NCBI GenBank assembly: GCA_008973525.1
Contig: WACJ01000287.1
Span: forward strand, 186,001 to 250,000
Direction of reading: 5' to 3'
From: Stenopsyche tienmushanensis
Taxonomy: Eukaryota; Arthropoda; Insecta; Trichoptera; Stenopsychidae
DNA: 64,000 nt
Shown piece after piece: positions 23,206-36,084 of the stretch. The notes under the pieces were generated by a model. The model was not told where the DNA came from. It saw nothing but the letters and a program-made list of their open reading frames with translations, and did no database searches. The translations under genes and the position numbers were made by a program. Position 1 is the first letter of the stretch. Every line of letters begins with the position of its first letter.

Positions 23206-26200
23206 ATACAAGTCAAGTATTCTTCAAGAAGCTCAGAAATAGAACTTTTACTGGGTAGTATTGGGAATAACACACGATAAAATAAACGAATCTATTATAT
23301 GTATTATTATGAGAGTAAAATATTTGAAATTTGAATTTGGCATTTAGTAAATGGTAAAAGTAAATGGGTATTTATGTAAATTGGGCTTTTATTGTATCAA
23401 AACAGTTGTGTGATAATAAGATATTGAAAGATCTCGTCGAAGATGGAGGACTTTTTGGAAAAAGTACGCTGAGCATCTGGGCTTGAACCATTGGAAGAAG
23501 GAGACTCAGAATATACTAAAATACTGTAGATTATTAGTATTAAACTTTGAATAAATAAAAAAAATTACATTGCTAAAGTCGAGCATGAACGTATTTTGTT
23601 ATATATAAATTTATGATTTCTGCACAATGAATTCGTTTACATTAAATAGTCTCAACTGAATGAATTACTATTGCATTATCTTATGCCTTTACAATATGTA
23701 TTGTCATATGATCGCACTCGTCCTTAAAGGGTTACAAATCACGCAAAATTATTCTTATAATATACACGAAAATATTTTTATTATATATACAATTTGTGTA
23801 TGGCATTTATAACCTCATTAGGTCAAATCAATCAGAATCAAATTACCATGACATATTGATATGAAATACTTAATAGATATATCCATTAATATTTTCACAG
23901 TGATATGATCACTATGTATCAAATAAGCGGGTGCCTTGATTAACCGTTGCTGAAATTTACTATAATTAAAATGTACTTTTGAAACTCATTCCAGGTGAGG
24001 TGCCTCGTTTTTATCCATTATCAAGGGATGCAAATAAAATTCTGTTTACAAAATAAAACATCAAAAATACACTCCTTTGTTTCTACAGAAAACAAAGCCA
24101 AAAATTGAATGGACCAAGACAATGTGTCTGTGTCATGATTTCCTTTTTTGATGAGTCAGGACCCAAAGCAGGATTATACCGGCGATGTTAGCGAAAATTC
24201 AAGGATTACCCGAAGCATTTGGGCTCCTGCTTGTTTGTAATGCTTCCTTTCTCGATAAATATTCATGATTTGATCACCACGTCGCTATTTTTTCAAGACG
24301 CAACGTATTGTCTGGATGTTGTACATAATGCAGTTTAACGCAGTCGTTTTGCTCTGAAAATGCAAATGAACAGCAAGGTGAAAACGTTTTTAATTAAAAG
24401 TCGCTGACGGCTGTCAACGAATCATCAACCTTTCTGCGGGATTAAACCGGCAAATTTTCGGACCCCCCAGTGTCTAAATTATCATATTCACCGAAACTTT
24501 AGAACGAAACATCTAAATAGTAATTAATTTCGCTTTTGGAATGCTTTCATTTTAAATGGGCGACGTTGCGAAGGCGAGTAGATGTCGTTCTCAAATTGAT
24601 AATAGATGTCGCGGTGATGGCGAATGTCATTAATTCATTTTACTATCCTTAGTTTCAAGAATGTACTTAGAATTTAATCCACTTATATACTTAAATTTAA
24701 TTTAATGGATTTTCATTTTGCGAAGACTCGACTTCGATTTTATACGCCAGATTAAAATAATCCAATCCAATAGCTCATACAATGATATAAAAATGAAAAT
24801 TATTAAATCCAGTGATTAGGTCTATCTGGAAGTATTTATAAAAGTGTCTATCAGCCAAAAAAGGTTGTTGATTTTATTAGATTTTTAAATTGAAAAATGT
24901 CTACACAAGATCCAGATCAACTTATGTGTGATATTCTGCATGCTATTCTGGTATTTAATAAGACGCTATTATATCTTTGTTATGCCTTAAAAAGGCTACC
25001 TCTTATCAACTATGACAATAAAAAAGTGATCATCCTGTATAATATTGTAGATTAATTGATGAATTCTGTTCAAATTTCGTCAGGGGCTTCTCGTCATCAA
25101 TAACGCTATTCAGTCATCTCCGTGGCTTATTTTGTTAAATACAAATAATAAATTGAGAACAAACACAATGATAAAAAAAGTCGGACATTTCATATGAAAA
25201 TATATTTGGTGTAAAAAAATATATGTGGATTGAAGATTTTTATAATATTTTTAAATTATTTAATAGGTTTTATCATATATTATATTTTATTAAGGGATAT
25301 ATTAAGATGTCCGGTAAGTGATATATTTTGTAAGCATTTAAAATTTATCTTTTAACAATCAATTTGTATCGAGTCACGGTTAAGGAAACACGTAATTTTG
25401 TTACCACGACACCAATAGTAAGCCTATTTTATTGGATATTGCCCAACACAGTGCAATTTTTTAGCTAAAAAAATCATAAACTTTTCCTATGAACTAAGAG
25501 GTTTTACTTTTATCTTGTGAGAGTCTAAATCACTTAAATTTTTTTCTACAAGGAAATAAAGGAAAGTGGATAAAAAAAAGTGTTGAAATTGCGATAGGGA
25601 CAAAAGGGTCGTTCTTAGAATAGGAAGCCTCATGAAATGAATGATGATATGCTCACGTCATTTGTAGAATTAAGTTGTCGTTAGAATAGGGATGTTTGCG
25701 TAGGAAATTGATTAAATAAATAGAAACGCAAAGCCAATTGCATAGTTCTGATATGTACTTGTCGTCGTACGATGTCGTTTTAATATGCATGAGATTCTTA
25801 GAGGCGAAAAATGCAGATCTCAATATATAAATCGAAAGCGGTTTCCAGCGGGTGGAAAGCCTTTTTATTTAATTTTAATGGATCCTACAATACTCGAGAT
25901 ACTAAACGTATTATCTCACGATTAGCATATTTCATGTTCGGGTCCTTCATCCGAATAAATTAATCGAGAATCTACATATGTAAGATAACGTAAAGCGTTT
26001 TTGTCGTCCCGTCACCGGCGTAAATTGGACCCGGACCCCTAAGGCTTATCGTTTATTGTTTTTCGTTTTATCGTAATGACCGAAAACGTGTCCACCGGTA
26101 GCACTCCGGGCAAACAGAAGAAACACGAGGAAACCATAACAAGCCAATAACATTTAGTAATAAAGATAATGTGCTGACATCTTAAGATATATGTCCATGT

Positions 26201-27000
26201 GTGAAGATGCCTGGTTGGCACGAAGACGATTCCGCTTTATCTCGAAGAATTTTTGTCGAAAAGGACTCGGAGTGGACTGTCATTCACCTGTCGGCTGTCA
26301 GGTGAAATATTGAGATGTTATCGATGTACTTGCAAATTGTTTCCGTTAATTTTGTTGTTAAGTAATGACTCGTCTTAGGAGATATTCAATTAAGTTATTG
26401 AGAACATCACGAACGTGTGTCGTGAGAATGCCAAGTCACTCTTTCGAGCCTGGGCTAATCCCTGGAAAGGAGTATCAAATGATGGAATCATACGTATTCA
26501 TCAAGAGCCTAATGAATCAACGTTGGAATGTCAATTTAATGCTTGGAGAAGACAAAATACTTAATCCATCGTTAAGAGACGACTCCTCATTCAGAAGAGG
26601 GTCTTCTCAATCTTCAATTTACATCCCTTTTCAGCATACAATTTATTGATGAAAAACTATAAAAATATACCACAGAATTAATTTAAGCAATTGAACCTTT
26701 ACGGTGGGCCAATTATTATATTTCTCATATCGAAAAAAATAGGACCAGGTCATATTTATTATAATCTCTGTAGACAAGCAATTCTGTTAGTAAAAGGTAT
26801 TGTACTATCATCCACTTAAATCCATAGTAAAGGCCATTTTTTATATTATATTCAATTCGAAGAAAAGAAAAAAGGATTGTAGGCTTTATCTTTTTTATAT
26901 ATTCATATAAGAGAAGTAAAAAAAGTATTTTTTTTTACGTTTGATTTAAGTTGATATGATTTAGATCAAATTTAGTACAAAAGCATATTGATATATTATA
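23206..27000. other. 3.8-kb AT-rich intergenic stretch
   Basis: No gene or known element recognised. 24380-24480 and 25980-26660 are GC-richer; the longest frame there (26365-26649, 94 residues) has no recognised motif. Confidence 0.4.
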
Positions 27001-27427
27001 TTAAGGGAAACCAGGAATATTTAGGACGATACTACTTTATCATAATGTTTGTCCTTATAAAGCAAAGTTGACCTTAGATAAAATATAGGAATTAATCTTG
27101 GAAGTATTTCTGTATCCTCCTTATTCACCGAACCTCGCCTGATCTTTCTTTTTTTCTGATTTCCACCTTTTCAGGTTCATAGAGCACAGCCTGAGAGAAA
27201 AACGATTCAAAAATGCAGCTGACGTGGAAATGCATTTAAAATCGTTCTTTGCTTCCAAGCCGAAAAGTTTTTATAAAAAAGAAATCGAAGGGCTATCAAA
27301 GCGATGGTAAGACGTGTTTAATAATGAAGGAAATTATATTTTAAAATTTTGTATATAAAAAAATCATTATTTATAAATTTGGTCTTTTTTTTTAACCTAA
27401 TACGCGAACATTCTTGGGTTCCTCTAA
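27001..27427 (+). mobile_element. Short mariner copy, transposase C-terminus only
   Basis: 427 bp with flanking TA (26999-27000, 27428-27429) and imperfect ends: TTAAGGGAAACCAGGAATAT matches the complement of the right end TTAGAGGAACCCAAGAATGT at most positions. The plus strand reads VFLYPPYSPNLA, a stop, then DFHLFRFIEHSLREKRFKN, AADVEMHLKSFFASKPKSFY and NNEGNYIL, the last third of a mariner transposase, including the third catalytic aspartate region. Stops and loss of the N-terminal two thirds make it non-autonomous. Confidence 0.8.
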
Positions 27428-28338
27428 TATATATTCATATTATTTTAGTATAAAACTGTATATCGTTTTACGTTTCGCATTTAACAATGATATTTTCAGA
27501 ACGTTTCCACGGAATATATGCAATGCATTTGGCCTTTAATTAAAATAGTAATTAAATGTTGCAAACTTTAATATTATATGAAGGCTTAGGTACAATAGGT
27601 GAAATATTATTATTTGATGTTACTGAATTAATTGGTAGGCTAAGTATAATTTTCAATTCCATCGTCGAGATATATAATTTAAGTGGTGTGAACTGTTTGA
27701 CTTTGAAACGTGGTTACCTACCACATATCCAATAGAAAATTGAAATCGTGGTGCCAGGCTTATGAAAATATCATTTGTATCCTAAAACGCAATTATAACT
27801 ACCTCTTCGCTTTATGAAGGCAATTGTTGATAAACGCTTTGTTCCAGATATATAATTTAAATCCACGTAACATATATATATATATAAAATCTCTTGTAAT
27901 AAGCCTACGATTAAGATTATGACCTAGATTGCTTATAAGAGAAGAATATTTGTATATTTAGGATATAAATTAAGAGTTGCATAATTTTCCTCAAAAATCC
28001 TACATACAAATTGATAATAAATTTTATACATATATTAATTAGAATAAATATTGATTTTATATATCTTTGGGAATATTCACAAACTCCTAATGCTGTCCTC
28101 GGATAAGGTTCCTTAATTGCGAAACACAATACAGCCCTCAGAGGCTCTTAAACGGTCATCCACATATCCTTGAGTATAATCGAGATTTAATTAAATAATA
28201 TTTTGAAGTTTACATTATCTGAGTTCAATTGTAATCCCATTTTAATTAATGCTAATTGGATGCTTATGCTAATTTTTGTATGAATGAAAATATCATAAGT
28301 ATAATCATATCAATTTGGAATTTTTCAAGCGTGCTTTA
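27428..28338. other. Intergenic; nothing recognised
   Basis: AT-rich, with a short (TA)n tract at about 27872-27888. No coding signal. Confidence 0.4.
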
Positions 28339-28406
28339 TTAACACTCTCGTCGCCCAGTCTGAATCAGTGTTTTTTCTTCTCACGGAGCCCAAATTCGAT
28401 AGTCAG
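28339..28406 (+). repeat. Second copy of the TTAA-CACTCTC repeat
   Basis: TTAACACTCTCGTCGCCCA and the following ~50 bp (through CCCAAATTCGATAGTC) match 22578-22650 with scattered changes. Both copies start at TTAA, the target site of piggyBac-type elements. Confidence 0.6.
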
Positions 28407-29300
28407 AGTAGGGATTCCAAGCCGGATATTCGGATATTCGATATCCGGATATATTCGCCTGTTTTAAGGCTATTCCATATTCGGGTATTTGAGAAAATAT
28501 CCGAATAGTATTCGTAATCATTTTTGCCCAGTTGACACACGTCTGGAATAACGATTTTTGCAATTTATGAACGTAAAATTGGAATTAAACCATCGCTAAA
28601 ACACACAATAATTATTGTTTTGAATCAATGACATTGGTTGTTGACAGTAGCTTTATCTGCCTCATTTCTATTCTCAGAGAAGTTTGAGAGTTTTTGACTC
28701 GCTTAAGGTTGTTTTCGTTTTGATGAGTTTCGTCGATGTGAGAAGTGTCCACGAAAACGGTATATATAGACTTATCTGGCGCAATAAGCAAGTATTATCT
28801 GCTAATGCATGACGGGATTTGACGGCTGTGTACGTCAAAGTGTTGATATAATATTTTACCAAATCGACGAAAGATCACATGAATACTAGGGTATTAGCTA
28901 CCTGAGTGAAACCAATACTTAGGGATATTGTTTTTTTTGCCTTCCCCGAGCTTTGGTGCTATGAATATCTTATATGGTGTGGAAATAACACCTCATTCTC
29001 TTTCAATTTCAAAATTGCATCATGAAATGCAAAATTCAATGTTGTTTTTCACGAAAACGAAGAAATATGACAATACAAATAACCTGAAAAAAGATTTCAA
29101 ATATTTAGATCAATATAGAAGGACAGAAAAGTTGGACGTGTTGTTTAATACACTTCTAACAATAAAACCAACGTAAACAGCTACTGAACGAGCATTTTCA
29201 AAGGCAGGACAAACTAAAACTAAATTAAGAACAAACAACAAACACTTAATGCTCTGTTATATTTAAAATATGAATTTTCAAGTTTCAATAAATGATAAAA
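28407..29300 (+). mobile_element. hAT element remnant
   Basis: Starts at CAGAGTAGGGATTCC, which looks like a hAT terminal repeat, followed by a dense GGATATTCGGATATTCGATA-type palindromic stretch. It runs into the transposase end at 28.93-29.26 kb. The right terminus and an 8-bp duplication were not located, so the limits are approximate. Confidence 0.55.
28928..29266 (+). pseudogene. hAT transposase, C-terminal dimerisation region
   Basis: The frame reads LKKDFKYLDQYRRTEKLD, LFNTLLTIKPT, one in-frame TAA, then TATERAFSKAGQTKTKLRTN. The block ...T.ATERAFS.AG...TK.R is the hallmark of the hAT C-terminal dimerisation domain, which pairs transposase subunits. The RNase H-like catalytic core is not recognisable upstream, and the stop at 29174-29176 breaks the domain. 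Only the last ~110 residues remain. Confidence 0.8.
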
Positions 29301-29499
29301 ATACGTTCGTTTTCAATGATAATGTACTTTTTGTCACAAAAATATGACACAAATTCTCGATCGCCAGGATGCGAAAAAAAAATGTAAAAAGGGTCTCAAC
29401 ATATTGTCCTAATTGTCCAAAATCACTTAATATGTGTTTGAATTGTTTTAATGAATACCATGCTACATAATAATGTTATATTTTATTATAAACATAATT

Positions 29500-29600
29500 T
29501 TAATTTTAGGTCTGTTTTTATGCGGATCTTTTTTATGCGATTTTGGATTTATGCGGTTTAAAAAAAATGGAACCTATCCATTACATCATTAGATAGAGCA
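29500..29600 (+). repeat. Solo terminal module of the composite repeat
   Basis: TTTAGGTCTGTTTTTATGCG at 29507 leads into TTTTTTATGCGATTTTGG, TTATGCGGTTT and AAAAATGGAACCTATCC. This is the ~100-bp module that bounds copies A and B, here alone. Confidence 0.65.
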
Positions 29601-31548
29601 TGTGTCCGGACTGTGCGAGGTCGTTAGGGGACTGTCTAATTGGGTTAAAAGTATTATTAAAGTCCCTGATTATACATTTTTTTAAATAATATTCTTGAGA
29701 AATAAAATAAATTAATAACGCTTGCATATTTAACTATAAAATGTATCGATTTTATTTAAATAATTTAGTAAAAAACATGCTTCAAATACTAAATTTGTGT
29801 GATGAATGGATTTAATTTGCTATTATAATAATATTTTCATGGCGTTTATGTGTCTATAAGCATATTCGATAAATATATTCCCCATAGGCAGATATGAACT
29901 CAAGACTAATGAGCTATTAATCCGTCATTGGAATACGTACCGGTAATCAGAATATCGGAGAGCGAGAATGTTTGTTACCTCTTCATATATTATATGAATC
30001 ATGTTTCTGTGTTAATATGAATTAAGATTTTCGAGCTTTGAAGATTAATTGGAATGACTAAATGATATGCTGGAAAGAAAACGTTACAAGGATTCATGAG
30101 CGTATTGGAGCTCAGAGCAGATCCGAGATTAAGCAACAATCAAACGGCAGGAGTGCAAATAGATTTTTTTGCCCCGGCTGTAACTGGCACGTATACGATT
30201 CAAATCTTGCTCGTTTTGCTGTTGTTTCATTATATCCCTGAGGGATCCTTCTTCTTCATCTGCGACTGACAGAAAACAAATTGCAGCGTCACCCGAGGGC
30301 GATCTGACGATGATAATCATGGGATCATTCAATTTAAAAAACCTTTCACTCCAAAGGCCGGCTGTGGTCATCGTGACGAGAACATTTTGAAAGACATTTA
30401 TTTCCTCACCTGTGCCAAGAATGCAAATTCGGATTATGTATATCGTTTTGGGCCACTTTATAAAACACACTCCCATTTGGGTGGATATCAAAGCGAGCTG
30501 CTCGCGTAGGAACACGCATGAAATGATTTTTATTCGTGTTAGAAGAGAAGATGGATGATGAGACATGTGTGGAGGACAAGTTGGAATTCCAAAGACATGT
30601 TAATTTAATTGGTGCATTTGTTAGTTTTGGTACCTCCGCGGGTGCGAGAGGGTCTCTTCACGCTTATAAATATGTCATGGACTCTTTATCCGAACAATGC
30701 ACTTGTGTACTTTCTGGAGACAATAATTTCTGGATATTGGTTTTCTTTGTTTGCATTACAGCTAACAAATAGCGCTTTAGGATAAGTTGACATATTTGGA
30801 TTATCTGGATGACATTTACACGTAATGCTTAAACAAAATGGGGTGCAAGTAATTTTAAACTTAATGAACCCATAAGACGAATCTATTCCATGACATGTAA
30901 AATTCAAGGCAGACTCAATGCAGGCAGATTTAAATTCCTGATAAAAATATTTAACTGAGAGCATTCATCCACATCGAAGAGTCTGAGGTAATTAAATAGT
31001 CCACGTTTGGGAATGACTTGGTCTAACCATCTGCTCCAGTATTAGAGACAGACAATGATGTAACGAATATTTACCTATCTCATGATCCGCAGAACAAATG
31101 GCCAACATGGAGTCGGTTCGTCACGAATTCATTACCTGACACAAGATTAAAATGTTTTTGTTCCTAAGGCTCTCATCTCGGATTGTATATTATTGTTATT
31201 TGTCTCAATCTGTGAAGGAAAAGAAATTGGAATAACATGAACGACACAAATTTGCGTCCAGCATCACGATCTCTATTAGGACATTGTTTGGCACCGAATC
31301 CCGTGGCTAAAGCTCCATAACTCGAAATCATAAATGATGATAATTTGTTACTTAAATTGTCTGAGCAACTATTCCTCAATTTCACAATGGATAATCATGA
31401 TTTCATGAAACATTTGCAACAATAATCCATAAAATGCGATTGAACCTTCCATTGTTTAATTGGCGGTGTTGCGGAAGTCGTGGCAAAGTATACGTTAGAA
31501 TAAAGCCTTCCATGAACTGCATGCAACACAGTAAAGAATTTATTACTC
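29601..31548. other. Intergenic with unassigned open frames
   Basis: A 145-residue minus frame at 30129-30566 and a 92-residue frame at 30686-30964 are long for chance in this composition, but neither shows a motif I recognise. They could be exons or old element pieces. Confidence 0.3.
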
Positions 31549-31560
31549 AATCAATTCAGC

Positions 31561-31762
31561 CTGTACCTGTAGGTAGTCCCGCATTAAGCGGTTGGACTCG
31601 TAACCCGATCATCTCGGGTTCGAATCCCACAGGAGATGTGGCTGGCAACCACATTTTTAAAAACATATATATGCCATGAAAAACCATGTCACAATGGTTG
31701 GTAATGATACCATAAAAAAGGGATCGCTAAAAGCCACCGCAAAAAAAAAAAAAAAAAAAAAA
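31561..31762 (+). mobile_element. tRNA-derived SINE with poly(A) tail
   Basis: About 200 bp flanked by the exact 12-bp repeat AATCAATTCAGC (31549-31560 and 31761-31772). The head folds like a worn tRNA: acceptor halves CCTGT/ACAGG (31566 and 31628), an anticodon-like loop CTCGTAA, and a perfect Pol III B box GGTTCGAATCC at 31617-31627. A ~100-bp tRNA-unrelated body follows, then 20-22 A residues. SINEs are copied by the reverse transcriptase of a partner LINE. No LINE was found in this window. Confidence 0.9.
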
Positions 31763-31772
31763 TCAATTCAGC

Positions 31773-32079
31773 GATACAAATTCAATTCAATTAATACAAT
31801 TGGTAATGCAAAAAATTGCTACTTGAATCGCTAAGACCTTTTTAAAGTGCCATATTCGATAATATCAGATGCAGGCAATTTCTATAGAATAATTGCTGAT
31901 TTTCATTGCTTTCAGATATGGTTAAATTAAAATAGCGAGATCATCATTATGTATATTACTATTGCAAATCTTTATAACTGTTCCAGTATTTATTTTTTTG
32001 GATCCAGAAAATGATGATAAGCCAAGATCCGACCAATCATATATATTTTGGTAAGGTATTTTTTTTCAATGTTTACTTA
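31773..32079. other. Intergenic; nothing recognised
   Basis: AT-rich, no signals beyond the adjoining SINE and repeat copy. Confidence 0.4.
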
Positions 32080-32225
32080 TTTATGTACAAGCTTCATACA
32101 TGCGGCGATGTTCCTGACAGATAAATGGATTTGTACGGATGATAAGTGGTGGACAAGTAAATATAGCATCTAAGATTTTGATGATTTTAAATTAGCTCTC
32201 TACTCAAAGAGTTAAATATTGTCTA
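32080..32225 (-). repeat. Composite repeat family, partial copy D
   Basis: Reverse orientation. On the minus strand it starts near TTTAACTCTTTGAGTAGAGA and continues through TTAGATGCTATATTTAC, TGTCCACCACTTATCATCC and CATGTATGAAGCTTGTAC, colinear with the inner 5' half of copies A and B, then breaks off. Confidence 0.7.
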
Positions 32226-35200
32226 TGCATATTATTTTAGTATAATAAAATAAGTTTAAATAATTTCCATCATAACATTAATATAATTTTAAGACAAAAT
32301 TTAAGTCATTAGCATTTTATTCTGAGACACATCCAATTTACAATTATGCGAGGAAAAGCAATTGTGATAAATTGGTCTTCACCATTATATATAATATATA
32401 TGTTATATCGACGAATTTCATGAATATATGACAAATGCCTTGAAATTTATGTGGTCGGATATTCCACGTGGCGTTCTCGAATATCTTTTAGTAATTAACC
32501 GCCTTGCTGAGCACGCCTCGACCGCAGATGAAACTAAAAATACAGATTCCATCCGGATAAAATATGGAACCAAGAAAATGGAATAACCTGGAGAGGTGAT
32601 CACCGAAGCATCGACTTCCTCGATGGCCAACTCCCCGGATAAAAGCCAGATATGTTAAGCATGCGTTAAATTAGATAGGTCGCATCTGCAGTCGTGTATT
32701 GGAGGAGATTACGAAGAAGAATTATGCTTCTTCGGAGATGCAAGACGATAAGTAAATACCTTGGCTCTCGTTAGTGAACATATTGCGTGATGCGTTTTGC
32801 CCGGGAGATGTATGACCAGCGTCTAGCCAGAATCCTTAACTTTTATTACGCCCGTGAGAGGTTATTTAACCCTTTGCTGCTCGGTGACGTCTTTTTCGGG
32901 GTGTATTTTTGAGAAGATCACGTTGTAATTAATTATGACACTTAATCCTCGGGTCGCGGGTGAAATTGGGTCATCTGGGGTTTACGGTAATTACGAATTT
33001 TCATTTGTCGCCGTCGAGTCTGAGTGACAACGTGCTGCTTAAATTTTGAACTTCTTCACTTGAGGCGACTCGACTTGAAGATTTATTTTTTAAGAAATTA
33101 AAATAGAAACACTTTTATCTAATTAATTCTTGAAATGATGCAGAAAAGAACAGTATTACATTAAGAAAATATAATGCGGATTTTGGTTTAATGATGGCTA
33201 GTAATCAATGCTCATGTTTAGAAAAAGTGGGCTCATACGATGGAAAATAATTTTAGCATATCCACAAATTTGAAAGATACATTTTTGGTTATAAAAAGAT
33301 TAATATCGATATGGTCGATAAAGTGGGCAGGGCTTTTTATAATTGGCACTCTTCAACACAAATGCCTTTATCAAAGTTTAATCAATGTGGAAGACAATGC
33401 TAACTCGATGCAACATGAGAAGATATGAGATGAATCGCCGTCGATTTTATATGCTCTTTATATCATCAAATTTCTTTCGCAATTGTGCAATTTTTCTGTT
33501 ATCTTCAAGTCTGCTAGCTTGCATTAACTATGTAACAAAACATTAAGAATTGCTGATTTAAGAGTACCCCTATAAAACTAAAAACTCTTTATTTGCTGGT
33601 ATAAACTATATATGTAGAACGCTATTGGAAGTTTTGCTTTAATGACACTGCAATATGTAAAATGTCTATCGGTATTCATGAAATGGATATGAAGTTTAAA
33701 TCAACCGAATCTTCGGATAACACTCTTTTAACTCCTTATCGCGAAGATATCATATTTTTAAACTTTTGGTTGTTGTATTCCTTTATTAAAAAATGGCTTG
33801 GATTGTACTGAAATTCATGAAACAATAGTCTTTACGTCTGATAATGAACAAATTCATAAAAAATCAAAACGTGTCTCTTAGTAGAAATTGCACATTTATT
33901 TCATGACTTTTAATTTATAAATAAAATTACTTGGTAAAGAACAACAACATATCTTCTGTCATGAAATAATCTCCCTTTATAAACTACCATGTTCAATAAG
34001 AAAGGCTATTTCGTGACGTATAATTTTTATGGTCTTCGAGCTGCTCTTGGCAACACCTGAGGGAGAGGTCCCTTGCCATCAGAGTCTCGCAGTTGGAATA
34101 TCTTTATATCTGAGAAATTAAAAATATATATCTTCAAAATTGCCATTATTTTAATATCTGCGACCTAATTTTATTTCCATTGAGCATTTTCTCGATCTGA
34201 TGGCGAATAGAGCCTCCGATCGTATAACATTTTATGAGGCAACGGGGTGCAACTCAAGGGGGTCGATAAAAGCATCAATTATTGGGTCAATTGATATCAA
34301 ATTAATGTATAATAAATATATATTTGTTTAATATTATTCTTCTTCCATTGCTGAGAACGGAATAATGAATAATCCTGACCTAACATAAGTTGACATTTCT
34401 ATTATCGTGCTTGGTTGGTTCCTATTAATTTCTTGTGTATTACTTCATATACATACTTGCACATATTTGCAATTACAATATTATTGATATCGTAAATTTA
34501 TTTTCGTTTGAAAATTGGTATATAAGCATAAATTTAATTTTGAGTAAATTCATAAATGATGCTTTAAAACTGTCTTTATCTTCATCATACAATATCCGTT
34601 TTACATTATGAAATTTTCACACATTTGTTGGCAGTAATTTGATTTCAAATACAACAGTGATAAATGATCGCCAGTCACGTCTTTGGCGTGTAATTTTATC
34701 ACAAGCTGACTATATATTTTTGATCCGATATTCATATTTGAGTTAATTTTATTAAATTAAATTCAAATCGATAAGATTGATACTATTTTCAGATAAGCGA
34801 GGGGCTTTAAGGCTCAAATAAGATGAATTTCAATTGGATTTGCAGACATTTTCAATAGATTCACGCTCTAAGACAGATCGCACATTGCTCCCAATTTGAT
34901 ATTTCTCAAAATAAATAGATCTGGGCTTAATTTGAGCATCAGCTACGGTTATTAATAAATCTTTCAACGCTAAAGAGTAATTGATAACACACCATACATC
35001 ACTCGATGGCGAGCATATTTCAAAGTAATATGACAACCGGCCACAGACTTCCGTCGCTTAACTACTGTAAAAACACAGGGGAACATTTTTCCGTACAAAT
35101 CTGATGCTGGCGTCATCATTGCGCCCGTCATCTTTTTTTGAGGGGCGACCGGGTTTGGTGGTAAATTTAAATTTTCTAATTACTCGGTCGGGTTAAGTCG

Positions 35201-36084
35201 TTCATGGCGGTTAATGGGGCGGTTAAAAGTAAACAGACGTGAAGACGTTCAGACGCCTCGGTCTATTTTCAGCGGCACGTTCGGCAGTACATCGCAATGT
35301 CTCAGTATAAAATTGTTGAAATTCGATATTACAATATTGGGTGTTGAAGTTGGGTGAAATTTCAAGCAAGCCATGTGTAGGAAGACACATGTGAATGCTT
35401 GTCGTAAAAGCGTCATAAATTATATATTTTTCATTATAATGTATAATGCCACTCTGGCTTATTAAAAAAACATGTTTCCTTAGGATGACATGCTTCATTG
35501 TGAGTGAAATATATATATTTAATTAGAGACAGAGGATGTGGGAGTATTATAATATTTCTGAGACAACTTAATTAGCATTACAGATGTTTTTGTTTTTTCT
35601 GCGTTGCCATCTTTGATTATTTTCTGTTAATTCTGTTCCAAGAAAGAGGTCAAAAATATGTGCAAACATTTATCAAAACACGCCTCTGAAAACTCTCTAA
35701 CGGCTCAATTTAGCTCAAGTGTTCATTTTCTTAGAATTAAAATAAACGTACCAGAAATTCATGGATATTTCCAATGCACATTGTCTTATTTTGTAACAAT
35801 AAAAGAGCTGCCTTACAGATGGTGCTATGAAAACCATTCTATATTATTTAGAATAAAGTTAATACATAATCAAAATCATAGTTGAAGATAATAATGAACT
35901 CAGTATGTAAATTTATTAGATCCGGACTAATTGGAGATGAAAGTAGGTCGGAAAAATAATCATAATTGACAGGGAGACAGGAAAAGTATGAATCATTTTA
36001 ATTTGTCTAGATTTACACACACATAATATAAGAAATATTTTTTATTGAAAATCAATGATTGATTTTAGAATCTGCCAAATCGCG
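32226..36084. other. 3.9-kb intergenic stretch
   Basis: No gene recognised. TTAACCCTTTGCTGCTCGGT at 32867-32886 has the form of a piggyBac-type end, with no partner seen. Frames of 68-91 residues at 34830-35498 on the minus strand have no motif. Confidence 0.35.

Noticed and set aside
31566..31637. tRNA gene
   Set aside because: B box is perfect, but acceptor and T stems are mispaired and the sequence continues into a body and poly(A) tail between target duplications, so it is a SINE head, not a functional tRNA.
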